In this document: piece after piece, positions 35,351-46,513 of the stretch
How the letters are laid out: each line of letters starts with the position of its first letter
Numbering within the stretch: the stretch's first letter is position 1
Source of the DNA: Aliiroseovarius lamellibrachiae
GTDB lineage: Bacteria; Pseudomonadota; Alphaproteobacteria; Rhodobacterales; Rhodobacteraceae
Length of the DNA stretch: 64,000 bases
Assembly: GCF_018599245.1 (NCBI RefSeq)
Contig: NZ_JAHEVJ010000007.1
Location: 124,001 to 188,000, forward strand
Reading direction: 5' to 3'
Translations under genes and position numbers: made by a program
Notes under the pieces: generated by a model
Told to the model about the DNA's origin: nothing
Databases searched by the model: none
The model's input: only the letters and a program-made list of their open reading frames with translations

Positions 35351-36763
35351 GTGATCGAAAACCAAGACTTCGTACCGGCCCCAGAAACCGACGTCGAAAT
35401 GTCCGAACTCGCAAAAATCGGGTCGCGACTTGCGTATGATGTCGTTGATATTGCGGGGTTCTTATCTGATGTTGATCAAAAAAGCGAAAACCAGCTGAGA
35501 TCAATTACCGGCTTGTCCCATCAGGCCAAGAATGTGCTTACCGCCAACACACATGTGCGGACATCCATGGAGGCATTGCTTGAAAACTCCCAATCCACGT
35601 TAGAAACGGTTCAGGCCTCTGTTGAGCTTGTTCGAAAAGGGGGCGGGCAATCAAAAGACATTGCAGGTTGGGTAAAGCATCTGTCAGCACAAATGTCGGA
35701 AATGGCCGAATCCTTACACGCGGTCCTCAGCGCAAATGATGATATTGCGACCATAGCCAAACAAGTGAATATCCTTGCGATCAACGCGAAGATCGAAGCC
35801 GCACGAGCTGGGGATGCGGGGCGTGGGTTTGCTGTTGTTGCTGAGGCCATTAACGAACTCTCTGGAAAAACCGCCCTTTCTGCAGAGCAGATTTCAGCCA
35901 ATGTAAGCAATCTCTCAAAGAAGGTTGAAAAGCTCAACCTAGAGACAAACAAGATCGAAAAAACCGCGGAAACAGTGCTTTGCGACTCGCAAGACGCAGA
36001 TGACGCCATGGGGCGTATCGCGCAAGCAACAGAGAAATCTGCCGCAAAAACCCAACATATCATGTCAGAAGCGGAGAAGGTTCGCGACGCGGTCGAGAAT
36101 TTTCTTCCGTCTTTTGAACAGATTGGCGCAACCGTTCGGGAAACAGCGGAAGGCGTACATTTTGTCACTCAGAAATCAGATCGCCTGATCGACTTGTCTG
36201 AGGGAATAGTCCAACGAACCGTCGCTCTCGGTGGTCGGTCTGCGGACCAACCTTTTATTGATCGTGTGCAACAGGACGCAAAGAATATTTCAGCACTGTT
36301 CAGTGATGCAATCAATCGCGGGGAAATTGATGAACAAGACCTGTTTCATCGCGAATACACCCCCATTCCAAACACAAATCCACAGCAGGTCCTAGCCCCG
36401 TTCACAACCCTAACAGATCGTATTCTACCGCCCATCCTTGAGGAAGCTTTAAAAAACGATGCGAATGTTATCTTTTGCGTGGCCATTGATGATCACGGAT
36501 ACTTGCCGACACATAATGCCAAGTTTTCAAAACCGCAGGGCGCTGATCCCGTTTGGAATACCGCCAATTGCAGAAATCGCGTTATTTTCAATGACAGGGT
36601 CGGTTTGAAATCTGGTCAATCAAAGGCCCCCTTTTTACTTCAGGTCTATCGTCGCGATATGGGGGGCGGAGAGTTTGTACTGATGAAGGACCTGTCGGCA
36701 CCCATTTTTGTTAATGGAAAACACTGGGGGGGCCTCCGTATGGGCTACCGCGCAGATGGATAA
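35351..36763 (+). CDS. Soluble methyl-accepting chemotaxis-like protein with C-terminal sensor
   Basis: 470 residues, GTG start with TAGGAGA upstream. No transmembrane or HAMP segment. Residues about 20-300 are coiled coil with the chemoreceptor hairpin tip at about 138-165 ([19 protein letters not shown]). The C-terminal domain (about 330-470) has DHGYLPTHN (381-389), [10 protein letters not shown] and [14 protein letters not shown]-type motifs are known from Cache-like sensors. It probably signals to CheA from the cytoplasm. The ligand is unknown. No che genes are nearby; an imperfect TTAA-N6-TTAA lies upstream at 35297-35310. Confidence 0.85.
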   Translation: MIENQDFVPAPETDVEMSELAKIGSRLAYDVVDIAGFLSDVDQKSENQLRSITGLSHQAKNVLTANTHVRTSMEALLENSQSTLETVQASVELVRKGGGQSKDIAGWVKHLSAQMSEMAESLHAVLSANDDIATIAKQVNILAINAKIEAARAGDAGRGFAVVAEAINELSGKTALSAEQISANVSNLSKKVEKLNLETNKIEKTAETVLCDSQDADDAMGRIAQATEKSAAKTQHIMSEAEKVRDAVENFLPSFEQIGATVRETAEGVHFVTQKSDRLIDLSEGIVQRTVALGGRSADQPFIDRVQQDAKNISALFSDAINRGEIDEQDLFHREYTPIPNTNPQQVLAPFTTLTDRILPPILEEALKNDANVIFCVAIDDHGYLPTHNAKFSKPQGADPVWNTANCRNRVIFNDRVGLKSGQSKAPFLLQVYRRDMGGGEFVLMKDLSAPIFVNGKHWGGLRMGYRADG

Positions 36764-36796
36764 AAAAAACGCCGCACTCCACAAGGGAGGCGGCGT
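36761..36796 (-). terminator. Terminator for leftward transcription (40-residue gene)
   Basis: An ACGCCGC-A-CTCC stem half (36769-36780) pairs with GGAG-GCGGCGT (36786-36796) with one bulge. Reading leftward it is followed by a run of eight T (36762-36769 complement). There is no T run in the plus direction, so it serves the minus-strand small gene rather than the chemoreceptor gene. Confidence 0.75.
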
Positions 36797-36947
36797 AAGT
36801 TGCGGATCGGATCATTCCGGTTTCAGGGTGGGAATGAGGCAAATCACCCTGAATTAGGACAGATGACGGGCAGTGAACCGTCAATGCATCAAATTTGGGA
36901 CAGGATGCATAACCGGACCGGCCGCAGGACAGAAACTCAGGTGAACA

Positions 36948-37070
36948 TCACAACACACCAGGCAGGTGAAGAGCGGCAAACAAAACAATTAAAAGAGACA
37001 TTCCACCGATTGTATCCTGCCAAATAGTGGCGGATGAACGGGCCAATACGTCTTTCACCTGTTTCATCAT
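36948..37070 (-). CDS. 40-residue single-pass membrane protein, SOS-box controlled
   Basis: Short frame opening with ATGATG at 37070, preceded by AGGAGAG at good spacing. It encodes a 21-residue polar, amphipathic N-terminus (MMKQVKDVLARSSATIWQDT) and a hydrophobic segment (about 22-38, GGMSLLIVLFAALHLPG). A leftward terminator at 36761-36796 closes the unit. Upstream, 80 nt before the start, is a perfect GTTC-N7-GTTC. Small SOS-induced inner-membrane proteins such as SidA (29 residues, Caulobacter) inhibit division; a similar role is inferred only from size, topology and promoter. Not recognised as a named family. Confidence 0.7.
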   Translation of the reverse strand: MMKQVKDVLARSSATIWQDTIGGMSLLIVLFAALHLPGVL

Positions 37071-37149
37071 GTTCTTCTCTCCTGCTCATTATGCTGTGGC
37101 GTTAAGCCTTTGTTGCTACTTTGTTCTCATATCGGGAGCACCCTGTAAA

Positions 37150-37174
37150 GAACTTTTTAAGAACATTGGCGAAC
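37150..37174 (-). promoter_or_regulatory. LexA (SOS) box of alphaproteobacterial type
   Basis: Plus strand GAAC (37150-37153), 7 nt, GAAC (37161-37164): a perfect match to the alphaproteobacterial SOS box, GTTC-N7-GTTC on the minus strand. A third GAAC lies at 37171-37174 (6-nt gap) and a fourth at 37185-37188. The only downstream gene in either direction is the 40-residue membrane protein; recG ends (leftward) at 37193. Confidence 0.75.
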
Positions 37175-37192
37175 AAAACGAGGTGAACTTTA

Positions 37193-39283
37193 CTAACCCA
37201 CTGAAATCAAACGAATAGCTTGATCTTGTCGCATTAACCAAAGAAGAACACGCGCCGCGCGCCCTCGCTCGGTTTCAAGTTTAGGGTCTTGGGCAAGCAA
37301 CACACGGGCATCCTTCTGAGCGATCGCCATTAGACCAGCTTGGTGTTCCAAGTCGGCAACCCAAAAATTTGGAAGCCCAGATTGCGCCGTGCCAATTAGG
37401 TCGCCAGCACCGCGCATGGCCAGATCCGCCTCTGCAATAACAAATCCGTCTTCGGTATCCCGTATGGTTTTAAGCCGGCTTTCGCCACCAGCGGTCAAGG
37501 GGGCACGATAGAGCAAAACACAGGTCGACGCGTCCTGGCCTCGACCGACACGCCCACGCAACTGATGCAACTGGGCAAGCCCAAAATGCTCTGCCCCTTC
37601 GATGACCATTATTGTTGCATTTGGTACATCTACGCCAACTTCGATGACGGTGGTCGCAACCAGAACCTGGATATCCCCGTTTTGGAAGGATCGCATGGCC
37701 GCATCCTTTTCCTGCGATGGCATTTGACCATGCACAAGCCCAACTGAGGTTTCGCCCAAAGCGGCGCGCAAATGTTTGAACCGTTCTTCCGCGGCCGTCA
37801 AATCCATCACTTCACTTTCATCCACCAACGGACAGACCCAATAGGCCTGCGCCCCGTCTTTGGTAACGGCGCGAAGGCGCGAAACGACGTCATCAAGCCG
37901 ATTGGCTGAAATCAGAACGGTTTGGATTGGGCGCCGGCCCGGGGGTTTTTCATCCAACACGGAAATATCCATATCGCCATATTGCGCCAGTGACAGGCTT
38001 CTCGGAATGGGTGTTGCCGTCATAACCAATACGTCCGACGCGTTTCCCTTTTCCCCGAGAAGCATCCTTTGTGCGACACCAAACCGATGTTGCTCATCAA
38101 CAACCGATAGTCTAAGATTTTGAAATATAACGTCACTTTGGAAAACGGCATGCGTACCCACAAGGATTTGAATACGTCCGTTTTCCAATGCATCAAGCTT
38201 TTTGCGCCGATCAGCCCCCTTGTCGCGCCCGGTTAAGATATCCACAACAACACCCGCCTGCTCTGCCAAAGGACGAATGCCCGCAAGATGTTGTCGCGCC
38301 AATATTTCGGTTGGGGCCATCATCACCCCTTGCCCGCCGGCTTCAACGGCGATCAACAGAGCCATCAGCGCAACAAGTGTCTTCCCAGCCCCAACATCTC
38401 CCTGCAACAGGCGGTTCATCCGCGCGCCAGCGGCCATATCTGTGGCAATCTCTTCGATTGCCCGCGATTGCGCTTTGGTTGGGCTATAGGGCAATGCTTT
38501 CAGAACTTTTCCCTGCAACACACCAGTTGCCAAACTGACCTGGCCATGCCCCTTTCTCAGTTGGGATCTGGCCAACGCCAACGTCAGTTGATGTGCAAAC
38601 AATTCGTCATAGGCCAATCGTCGACGCGCAAGCGCGTTCGGCGACACATCATCTGGCCCCACCGGCGCATGTGCAGCTCGCATGGCGTCAATCCAATCGG
38701 GCCAATGCTCTTGCTTTTTCAATTCCGGATCGACCCATTCCTTCAACGCAGGAGCACGCGTCAAAACTTCACGAATGGCGCGGGTCATGAGCTTTGAAGT
38801 GACCCCCGCAGTTAACCCATAAACAGGTTCGAAATCAGGAATTTGCGCCACATCATTTGGCGCCACCAGAAAATCGGGATGCGCCATCTGAAAATGCCCG
38901 TCAAAGCTTTCTACTTTTCCGGAAACAACACGTTTGGTACCGACCGGAAGCTTGTCCAATAGCCAAGATGGCTGGGCATGGAAATACACCAAGGTAAAGT
39001 CGGTTAATGCATCCCGAACAATGATGCGATAAGGCGCTTGCTTGTTTCGACCGGGGTGATGGGACCGAACTTCGACTTCTACGGTCGCAACTTGTCCAGG
39101 TTCAACTTCTGAAATTGAGGCCCTGAATTTCCGGTCAATCCCGGCATAGGGCAACGAAAACAGCAAATCGCGAGGCGCCTCAATACGAAGAGCCGCAAAT
39201 GCTTTCGCGGTTTTTGCACCAACACCGGACAGGCTCTCCAACTCGGCAAATAGCGGAAATAAAATCTCGGGGCGAGCAGACAT
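37193..39283 (-). CDS. recG: RecG, ATP-dependent DNA helicase
   Basis: Branch-migration and fork-reversal helicase. 696 residues: an OB-fold wedge domain (about 50-150), Walker A QGDVGAGKT (295-302), DEQH box (396-399), motif III MTATPIPRSL, and the C-terminal motifs VATTVIEVGVDVPNAT and QLRGRVGRG. The start at 39283 (MSARPEILF) is 1 nt after the ligA stop; the ATG at 39301 would lie inside ligA. Operon ligA-recG. Confidence 0.95.
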   Translation of the reverse strand: MSARPEILFPLFAELESLSGVGAKTAKAFAALRIEAPRDLLFSLPYAGIDRKFRASISEVEPGQVATVEVEVRSHHPGRNKQAPYRIIVRDALTDFTLVYFHAQPSWLLDKLPVGTKRVVSGKVESFDGHFQMAHPDFLVAPNDVAQIPDFEPVYGLTAGVTSKLMTRAIREVLTRAPALKEWVDPELKKQEHWPDWIDAMRAAHAPVGPDDVSPNALARRRLAYDELFAHQLTLALARSQLRKGHGQVSLATGVLQGKVLKALPYSPTKAQSRAIEEIATDMAAGARMNRLLQGDVGAGKTLVALMALLIAVEAGGQGVMMAPTEILARQHLAGIRPLAEQAGVVVDILTGRDKGADRRKKLDALENGRIQILVGTHAVFQSDVIFQNLRLSVVDEQHRFGVAQRMLLGEKGNASDVLVMTATPIPRSLSLAQYGDMDISVLDEKPPGRRPIQTVLISANRLDDVVSRLRAVTKDGAQAYWVCPLVDESEVMDLTAAEERFKHLRAALGETSVGLVHGQMPSQEKDAAMRSFQNGDIQVLVATTVIEVGVDVPNATIMVIEGAEHFGLAQLHQLRGRVGRGQDASTCVLLYRAPLTAGGESRLKTIRDTEDGFVIAEADLAMRGAGDLIGTAQSGLPNFWVADLEHQAGLMAIAQKDARVLLAQDPKLETERGRAARVLLWLMRQDQAIRLISVG

Positions 39284-39284
39284 C

Positions 39285-41517
<2,233 letters not shown>

Positions 41518-41540
41518 TAAGAGAATCCCTTTGAAAAATA

Positions 41541-42254
41541 TTAGGCGCCCATGGCAAGCTGGGCATCATATTCAGCGGGTTCCGGGTCGCGCAGGACATA
41601 GCCGCGCCCCCAAACGGTTTCGATATAATTGTCACCACTTGTCGCATTGGACAGTTTTTTACGAAGTTTGCAAATGAACACGTCGATGATCTTTAGTTCG
41701 GGTTCATCCATCCCACCATATAGGTGATTGAGGAACATCTCTTTTGTCAGCGTGGTCCCCTTACGAAGCGAGAGGAGTTCCAACATCTGGTATTCCTTAC
41801 CGGTCAAATGAACGGTGCGCCCATCAACTTCGACGGTCTTTGCGTCCAGATTAACAGAAATCTTACCCGTCTTAATGATGGATTGAGAGTGACCTTTTGA
41901 ACGGCGAATGATGGCATGAATACGTGCAACCAGTTCTTCACGATGGAAGGGTTTGGTCATGTAATCATCTGCACCAAAGCCAAAGCCTTTGATTTTGTTT
42001 TCGGTATCATCGGCACCGGTCAAAATCAGAATGGGTGTTTCGATTCGAGACATCCGCAACTGACGCAGCACTTCGTGCCCGTTCATATCGGGGAGGTTCA
42101 GATCCAATAGGATCAAATCATAATCATACAGTTTTGCAAGATCGATGCCTTCTTCGCCCATATCAGTGGCGTAAACATTCAAGTTTGCATGTGTGAGCAT
42201 AAGCTCAATACTGCGGGACGTTGTTGGGTCGTCTTCCACCAGCAAAATTCGCAT
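41541..42254 (-). CDS. ctrA: CtrA, cell-cycle response regulator
   Basis: OmpR-type response regulator that in alphaproteobacteria controls cell-cycle, motility or gene-transfer genes. 237 residues: receiver domain with acidic pocket (EDD), phospho-acceptor Asp51 (LLDLNLPD) and Lys in MTKPFHREE; winged-helix domain with [19 protein letters not shown] and [22 protein letters not shown], which is the CtrA signature. The C-terminus is QLAMGA, lacking the Ala-Ala degradation tail of Caulobacter CtrA. The start is at 42254; sciP is the next upstream gene, with a CtrA-type site between them. Confidence 0.95.
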   Translation of the reverse strand: MRILLVEDDPTTSRSIELMLTHANLNVYATDMGEEGIDLAKLYDYDLILLDLNLPDMNGHEVLRQLRMSRIETPILILTGADDTENKIKGFGFGADDYMTKPFHREELVARIHAIIRRSKGHSQSIIKTGKISVNLDAKTVEVDGRTVHLTGKEYQMLELLSLRKGTTLTKEMFLNHLYGGMDEPELKIIDVFICKLRKKLSNATSGDNYIETVWGRGYVLRDPEPAEYDAQLAMGA

Positions 42255-42308
42255 ATCGGGATTCTCCGCTTTAAACTAACTTTCCGATTGCAAGCAGCAT
42301 CCCTTCAA

Positions 42309-42327
42309 ATGGTTAATCACCCGTTAC
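42309..42327 (-). promoter_or_regulatory. CtrA-type binding site in the ctrA promoter
   Basis: The minus strand reads GTAA-N7-TTAACCATTT, containing a perfect TTAACCAT half-site (42316-42309) and a GTAA at the partner position, one mismatch from TTAA-N7-TTAA. It lies 55-73 nt before the ctrA start, consistent with autoregulation. Confidence 0.7.
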
Positions 42328-42354
42328 CCTAAGAGAACTTTTAGCGAATTCCCC

Positions 42355-42633
42355 CTAGGGTTGTCTATATTTTTGAAGCGCTGTGGCTCTTAAAGCTGCT
42401 TCACCGTGTATTTTTAGCGCAGATTGCCACTCGATCAGCTCATCTCGTGACAATCCATACATCCGCATGGCCTCATCTTCGCCAATCAACCCATAGGCGA
42501 TCCCCTTCACCACTGCTGATTTGCGACTTGCGACCCACCGCCGAGTTTCGGCCGGGGGAAGATCGGCGCGCGTCATGACGGTTCCATCTGGCAGGGTCAC
42601 CGCGCGCGGTCCCTCAACTTTTTTCAGATACAT
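42355..42633 (-). CDS. sciP: SciP/DUF1153 inhibitor of CtrA
   Basis: Small CtrA-inhibitory protein family (DUF1153). 92 residues with a Trp-rich helix-turn-helix core: [31 protein letters not shown] and [22 protein letters not shown]. In Caulobacter SciP binds CtrA and blocks transcription of CtrA targets. The ATG at 42633 ([12 protein letters not shown]) has GAGGGA upstream; a GTG at 42666 would extend it. Direct adjacency to ctrA in the same direction (100 nt apart) suggests joint expression of regulator and inhibitor. Confidence 0.9.
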   Translation of the reverse strand: MYLKKVEGPRAVTLPDGTVMTRADLPPAETRRWVASRKSAVVKGIAYGLIGEDEAMRMYGLSRDELIEWQSALKIHGEAALRATALQKYRQP

Positions 42634-42759
42634 CAAAACATCCCTCAAATTGCTCCTGGTCGACACTTTGCCGTGACAGACTTAAAGAGAGGTGAAGCTG
42701 GCCCTTGTTGTTCGTTCGAATTTTCCTATATTTTGGTTCTCTCTTGGAAGGGATTAGTA

Positions 42760-43896
42760 ATGACCACCGAATCCACCTTAAATTCGCTTGGATTTGCCAA
42801 GCCCCCCGCTGACACCCGAGTGGTGGTTGCGATGTCGGGTGGCGTGGACAGTTCAGTTGTGGCCGCGATGCTGGCTGAAGAAGGCTATGATGTGGTTGGT
42901 GTCACGCTCCAGCTTTATGATCACGGGGCGGCTTTGGCCAAAAAAGGGGCGTGTTGTGCGGGCGTTGATATCCATGACGCGCGCCGTGTGGCGGAAAGCA
43001 TGGGGTTTCCGCATTATGTGCTCGATTATGAAAATATCTTCCAGGATGCGGTGATTGAGGAATTTGCTGACAGCTATCTGTCGGGCGCAACGCCTGTGCC
43101 CTGTATTCGCTGTAACGAGCGGGTGAAGTTCAAAGACCTGTTGGAAACGGCGCGTGATCTGGGGGCCGATTGCATGGCGACCGGTCATTATATTCAGCGC
43201 ATGACCGGCGATGGTGGGGCCGAATTGCATTCCGCTGCGGATCCAATGCGCGATCAAAGCTATTTCCTGTTCTCAACAACTCCAGAACAGCTGGATTACC
43301 TGCGCTTTCCATTAGGGCACTTGAAAAACAAAGACGAAACCCGTGCCTTGGCGCGGAAATATGGGCTGGAGGTGGCAGATAAGCCCGACAGTCAGGATAT
43401 TTGCTTTGTGCCAGACGGAAACTATGCAGGCGTGATTGAAAAGCTGCGCCCCGGGGCCGCGGAACCCGGTGACATTGTGGATACTGATGGACGCGTGTTG
43501 GGAAAACACCACGGCGTGCTGCATTATACCATTGGGCAGCGGCGCGGTTTGGGCATTGGCGGGCTTGCTGATCCGCTTTACGTGGTCAAACTGGATGTGG
43601 ATGCCAAACAGGTTGTCGTCGGCCCAAAAGAGCTGTTGGCGACGCGCACAGTGCCGGTCCGCGAGATTAACTGGCTGGGGGATGAGCCCTTTATGTCGCG
43701 TAAGGAATGGCACATGGGCGTGAAAATCCGATCAACCCGGCCGCCGCGCGACGCCATTGTGCGGCCCATTTCGGAAACTGAGGCCGAAGTGGAGCTTTTG
43801 ACCGCCGAAGAGGGTGTCAGCCCCGGACAGGCCAGCGTGTTTTACGACAATGAAAGCTCGCGTATCTTTGGCGGCGGATGGATTTGGCGCGGCTAA
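42760..43896 (+). CDS. mnmA: MnmA, tRNA-specific 2-thiouridylase
   Basis: Sulfurates U34 of Lys, Glu and Gln tRNAs. 378 residues: PP-loop SGGVDSS (26-32), catalytic cysteines Cys118 in PCIRCN and Cys215 in SQDICFV, and the C-terminal beta-barrel. ATG at 42760 with GGAAGGGA upstream. Divergent from sciP. Confidence 0.95.
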   Translation: MTTESTLNSLGFAKPPADTRVVVAMSGGVDSSVVAAMLAEEGYDVVGVTLQLYDHGAALAKKGACCAGVDIHDARRVAESMGFPHYVLDYENIFQDAVIEEFADSYLSGATPVPCIRCNERVKFKDLLETARDLGADCMATGHYIQRMTGDGGAELHSAADPMRDQSYFLFSTTPEQLDYLRFPLGHLKNKDETRALARKYGLEVADKPDSQDICFVPDGNYAGVIEKLRPGAAEPGDIVDTDGRVLGKHHGVLHYTIGQRRGLGIGGLADPLYVVKLDVDAKQVVVGPKELLATRTVPVREINWLGDEPFMSRKEWHMGVKIRSTRPPRDAIVRPISETEAEVELLTAEEGVSPGQASVFYDNESSRIFGGGWIWRG

Positions 43897-44024
43897 ATTG
43901 CCACCCCATCAGCTTCTTCTAAAACGTCCGATTTCCGGGTTCTTTCATCCAGACTTGACCAATGTCGTTGTGCCGCTTGATGGGGTCAGGGATGATCCGA
44001 GCAAATCAACCGAAAGGAAATTTC

Positions 44025-44513
44025 ATGCGTAATTTCATCTCTGCGCTTGCCGTCGCGGCCACCTTAAGCACCCCCGCCTTGGCAGAAGAGACCTATGAAC
44101 AACGGCTTGCGCTTGCCACAGGCTATATTGAGGCCACATTGCAAGACATCAACATGCCAGCGATGATCGAAACCATGTGGCAGCCGATCGTGGCGGATAT
44201 CCGATCGAAGGACATTCCCCTGAGCGACGCGCAAATCGCGCAAATTTCAAAGCTGTATCAGGATGAGATGACCGAACCGATGCTGACCATCCTGCGGGAT
44301 CAATCCGTGGTGATGGCAGAGGTGTTTACGTTTGATGAGATCAAAGCCATTCGCGATTTTTATGCAACCGACTTGGGGCGTGCCGCGATGACCAAGCTGC
44401 CACAGATTGCAGAACGTCAAACGCCAATGGTTTTGAAGATGGTTCAGGAAAAAATGCCGATGATCATTCCGCAAATTCAGGAGATTTTGGCACAGGGTGT
44501 TGAGGCCCAGTAA
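44025..44513 (+). CDS. Secreted DUF2059 domain protein
   Basis: 162 residues with a signal peptide (MRNFISALAVAATLSTPALA, cleaved near 20), then a helical DUF2059 domain with the pattern MTEPMLTILRDQSVVMAEVFTFDEIKAI and a C-terminal helix. The domain is widespread in alphaproteobacterial periplasmic proteins; its role is unknown. ATG at 44025 with AAAGGAA upstream. Its stop abuts that of the convergent lpxB. Confidence 0.85.
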   Translation: MRNFISALAVAATLSTPALAEETYEQRLALATGYIEATLQDINMPAMIETMWQPIVADIRSKDIPLSDAQIAQISKLYQDEMTEPMLTILRDQSVVMAEVFTFDEIKAIRDFYATDLGRAAMTKLPQIAERQTPMVLKMVQEKMPMIIPQIQEILAQGVEAQ

Positions 44514-45695
44514 CTATTGGTCGTGGGGGTTACGACCTGCCACCACATTCATCACAGCCCGGGCCGCCCTTAGGCCCGGTGCCTCACCACCCTGCCCCAA
44601 ACGCTTCATCGTCAAGGCCATGGCGTAGTCTTGTGACTGGCGGTGTTCAAGCAGATCCAAAACCGCAGGCGCAATCAAGTCCGGTTGGCACTCAGCGCCA
44701 AGGAATTCGGGGACGGCGCGGGTTTCTGAGACCAGATTGACCAAAGTGACCGTGTCCACCTTAAGCAATCGACCGATCAAAATGCGGCTGAGCCAGTTCA
44801 TATCATAGGCGATCACCATCGGCGTGCCTGCGGCGGCAAGCTCGATTGAAACGGTGCCGGATGCGGCAAGGGCCACATCGGCGGCTTTAAACGCGGCCCG
44901 CTTGGCGTCACGATCTTCTGGCGCAATCAACACCGGCTGCACCGGCCAATTGGCGGTCTTCTGACGCACCAAATCAACAACACCCTGCGCCATTGGCACC
45001 ACAACCCGCGTGTCGGGATGGGCCTTTTGAACCTGTCCTATGACCTCACCAAACCGGTCCGCCAGACGCGAAATCTCGCCTTTGCGCGAGCCAGGAAGCG
45101 CGAGGATCACCGGCCCCTCGCCCACCCCATGAATGTCCCGAAACGCCTGCGCCGTCTTCTCTGTCGCTTGAGGTTCAGACACGACGGGATGACCGACAAA
45201 GTCACAGCCCATGCCCGCCGCTTGCATATACTTGGGTTCAAACGGCAACAGCGCCAGCACATGATCCACCCATTGCGCCATCTTTTCCGCCCGTTTCGGA
45301 CGCCACGCCCAAACCGAAGGCGCCACGTAATGCACAATGGGGATATCCTGTCCTAAAGTTTGCCCCTCGATCTCTTCTTCTTTGACAATCTTGGCGACGC
45401 GCAGGCAAAAATCCGGGCTGTCGATGGTGACCAGAACATCCGGGCGCTCGCGAATCACAGCTTGTGCGGTTTCGCGAATGCGGCGTTTGAGGTCAAAATA
45501 CTTCGGCGCAACCTCCGCGATCCCCATGATGGACAGCTCTGACATCGGAAACTGCGAGACAAGCCCTTCGGTTGCCATCGCATCGCCGCCGACTCCACAG
45601 AATGCAACCTGAGGATCCAGCGTTTTAAGACCCGCCATCAAAGCGGCCCCAAGGCGATCCCCCGAAGGTTCGCCCGCTATCAAAAACACCTTCAT
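44514..45695 (-). CDS. lpxB: LpxB, lipid-A-disaccharide synthase
   Basis: Joins UDP-2,3-diacylglucosamine and lipid X in lipid A synthesis. 393 residues, GT-B glycosyltransferase fold, with AGEPSGDRLGA near the N-terminus, PDVLVTIDSPDFCLRVA, VAPSVWAWRPKR and the C-terminal SGTVSIELAAAGTPMVIAY. Overlaps lpxI by 4 nt; last gene of the envelope cluster. Confidence 0.96.
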   Translation of the reverse strand: MKVFLIAGEPSGDRLGAALMAGLKTLDPQVAFCGVGGDAMATEGLVSQFPMSELSIMGIAEVAPKYFDLKRRIRETAQAVIRERPDVLVTIDSPDFCLRVAKIVKEEEIEGQTLGQDIPIVHYVAPSVWAWRPKRAEKMAQWVDHVLALLPFEPKYMQAAGMGCDFVGHPVVSEPQATEKTAQAFRDIHGVGEGPVILALPGSRKGEISRLADRFGEVIGQVQKAHPDTRVVVPMAQGVVDLVRQKTANWPVQPVLIAPEDRDAKRAAFKAADVALAASGTVSIELAAAGTPMVIAYDMNWLSRILIGRLLKVDTVTLVNLVSETRAVPEFLGAECQPDLIAPAVLDLLEHRQSQDYAMALTMKRLGQGGEAPGLRAARAVMNVVAGRNPHDQ

Positions 45696-46513
45696 CCGCG
45701 GATCTCCAGAAATAGGCCATGTTCAAGCACCAAACGTTCGACGTCCTCGGGCGCAAGCACGATGATGTCACGCGATGGGATCACAATTCCACCCAAGCCG
45801 GCCTTCACAACGGAGGTGACGGTTTCGGGGCCGATGGTTGGCGTATCCATTCGCGCATCCTGACCCTGTTTGGGGCGTTTTACAAAAACCCCCATCGCGC
45901 CGCGTTTCAGATGCTCGGGCGTGGTGGCCACGTAAGACAAAAGCGCATCGGTGCCCTGAATGCTTTCGATCCCCAAACATTGCCCCCCCGCAACCACAGC
46001 GCTTTGCGCCACGTCCTGACCGTCTAGGGCGGCTAGAATTTCAATGGCGCGCGCGGCGTCCGCTTGATCTTGATCCGAAGGCGCGCGTCCAATCACCTTG
46101 GCCTCAACGCTTAATCCATCGGTGACGTCTTTGGCGGAAACCACCTGAAAGCCCTGTTCTTCGAACACCTGCGCCACAAGACGCAAAAGGGCGTCATCCC
46201 CCTTGCCAAGCACCGCTTTTACGCGCGGAAACAGCCCAAGGGTGGTCATATCCATACGCATCGGATTGAGTTTTGGGCGATCGACTTTGCCCGCAAAAAC
46301 CACATGGGTCACACCCGCTTTGCGCAGTTGCTTAAAAAGCGCACCGAGTTTTTCATAGGTGGCATCCCCCTGTTCCATCCCCGCAGGGGCGGTCACCGCC
46401 GCGCCTTTTAGGATCAAAAACAACGCATCAGGGTTGGCCGCGGCAATTGTCAGGGGCAGCTGCCCTGCCCCCGCGACAATCGCAAGCCGATCAGAAGATC
46501 CGATCAAGCTCAC
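45692..46513 (-). CDS. lpxI: LpxI, UDP-2,3-diacylglucosamine pyrophosphatase
   Basis: Replaces LpxH in alphaproteobacteria, cleaving UDP-2,3-diacylglucosamine to lipid X. 273 residues with the family motifs LAIVAGAGQLPLTIA, GDDALLRLVA and the C-terminal ARMDTPTIGPETV. Overlaps both neighbours, lpxB and lpxA, by 4 nt, forming one translationally coupled set. Confidence 0.93.
   Translation of the reverse strand: MSLIGSSDRLAIVAGAGQLPLTIAAANPDALFLILKGAAVTAPAGMEQGDATYEKLGALFKQLRKAGVTHVVFAGKVDRPKLNPMRMDMTTLGLFPRVKAVLGKGDDALLRLVAQVFEEQGFQVVSAKDVTDGLSVEAKVIGRAPSDQDQADAARAIEILAALDGQDVAQSAVVAGGQCLGIESIQGTDALLSYVATTPEHLKRGAMGVFVKRPKQGQDARMDTPTIGPETVTSVVKAGLGGIVIPSRDIIVLAPEDVERLVLEHGLFLEIRG

Noticed and set aside
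37027-37218. Plus-strand 63-codon frame over the recG 3' end and the SOS-box region
   Set aside because: No ribosome binding site and it runs antisense across the SOS-box region and the small gene's start. The minus-strand 40-residue gene with a proper ribosome binding site and terminator is the better call.
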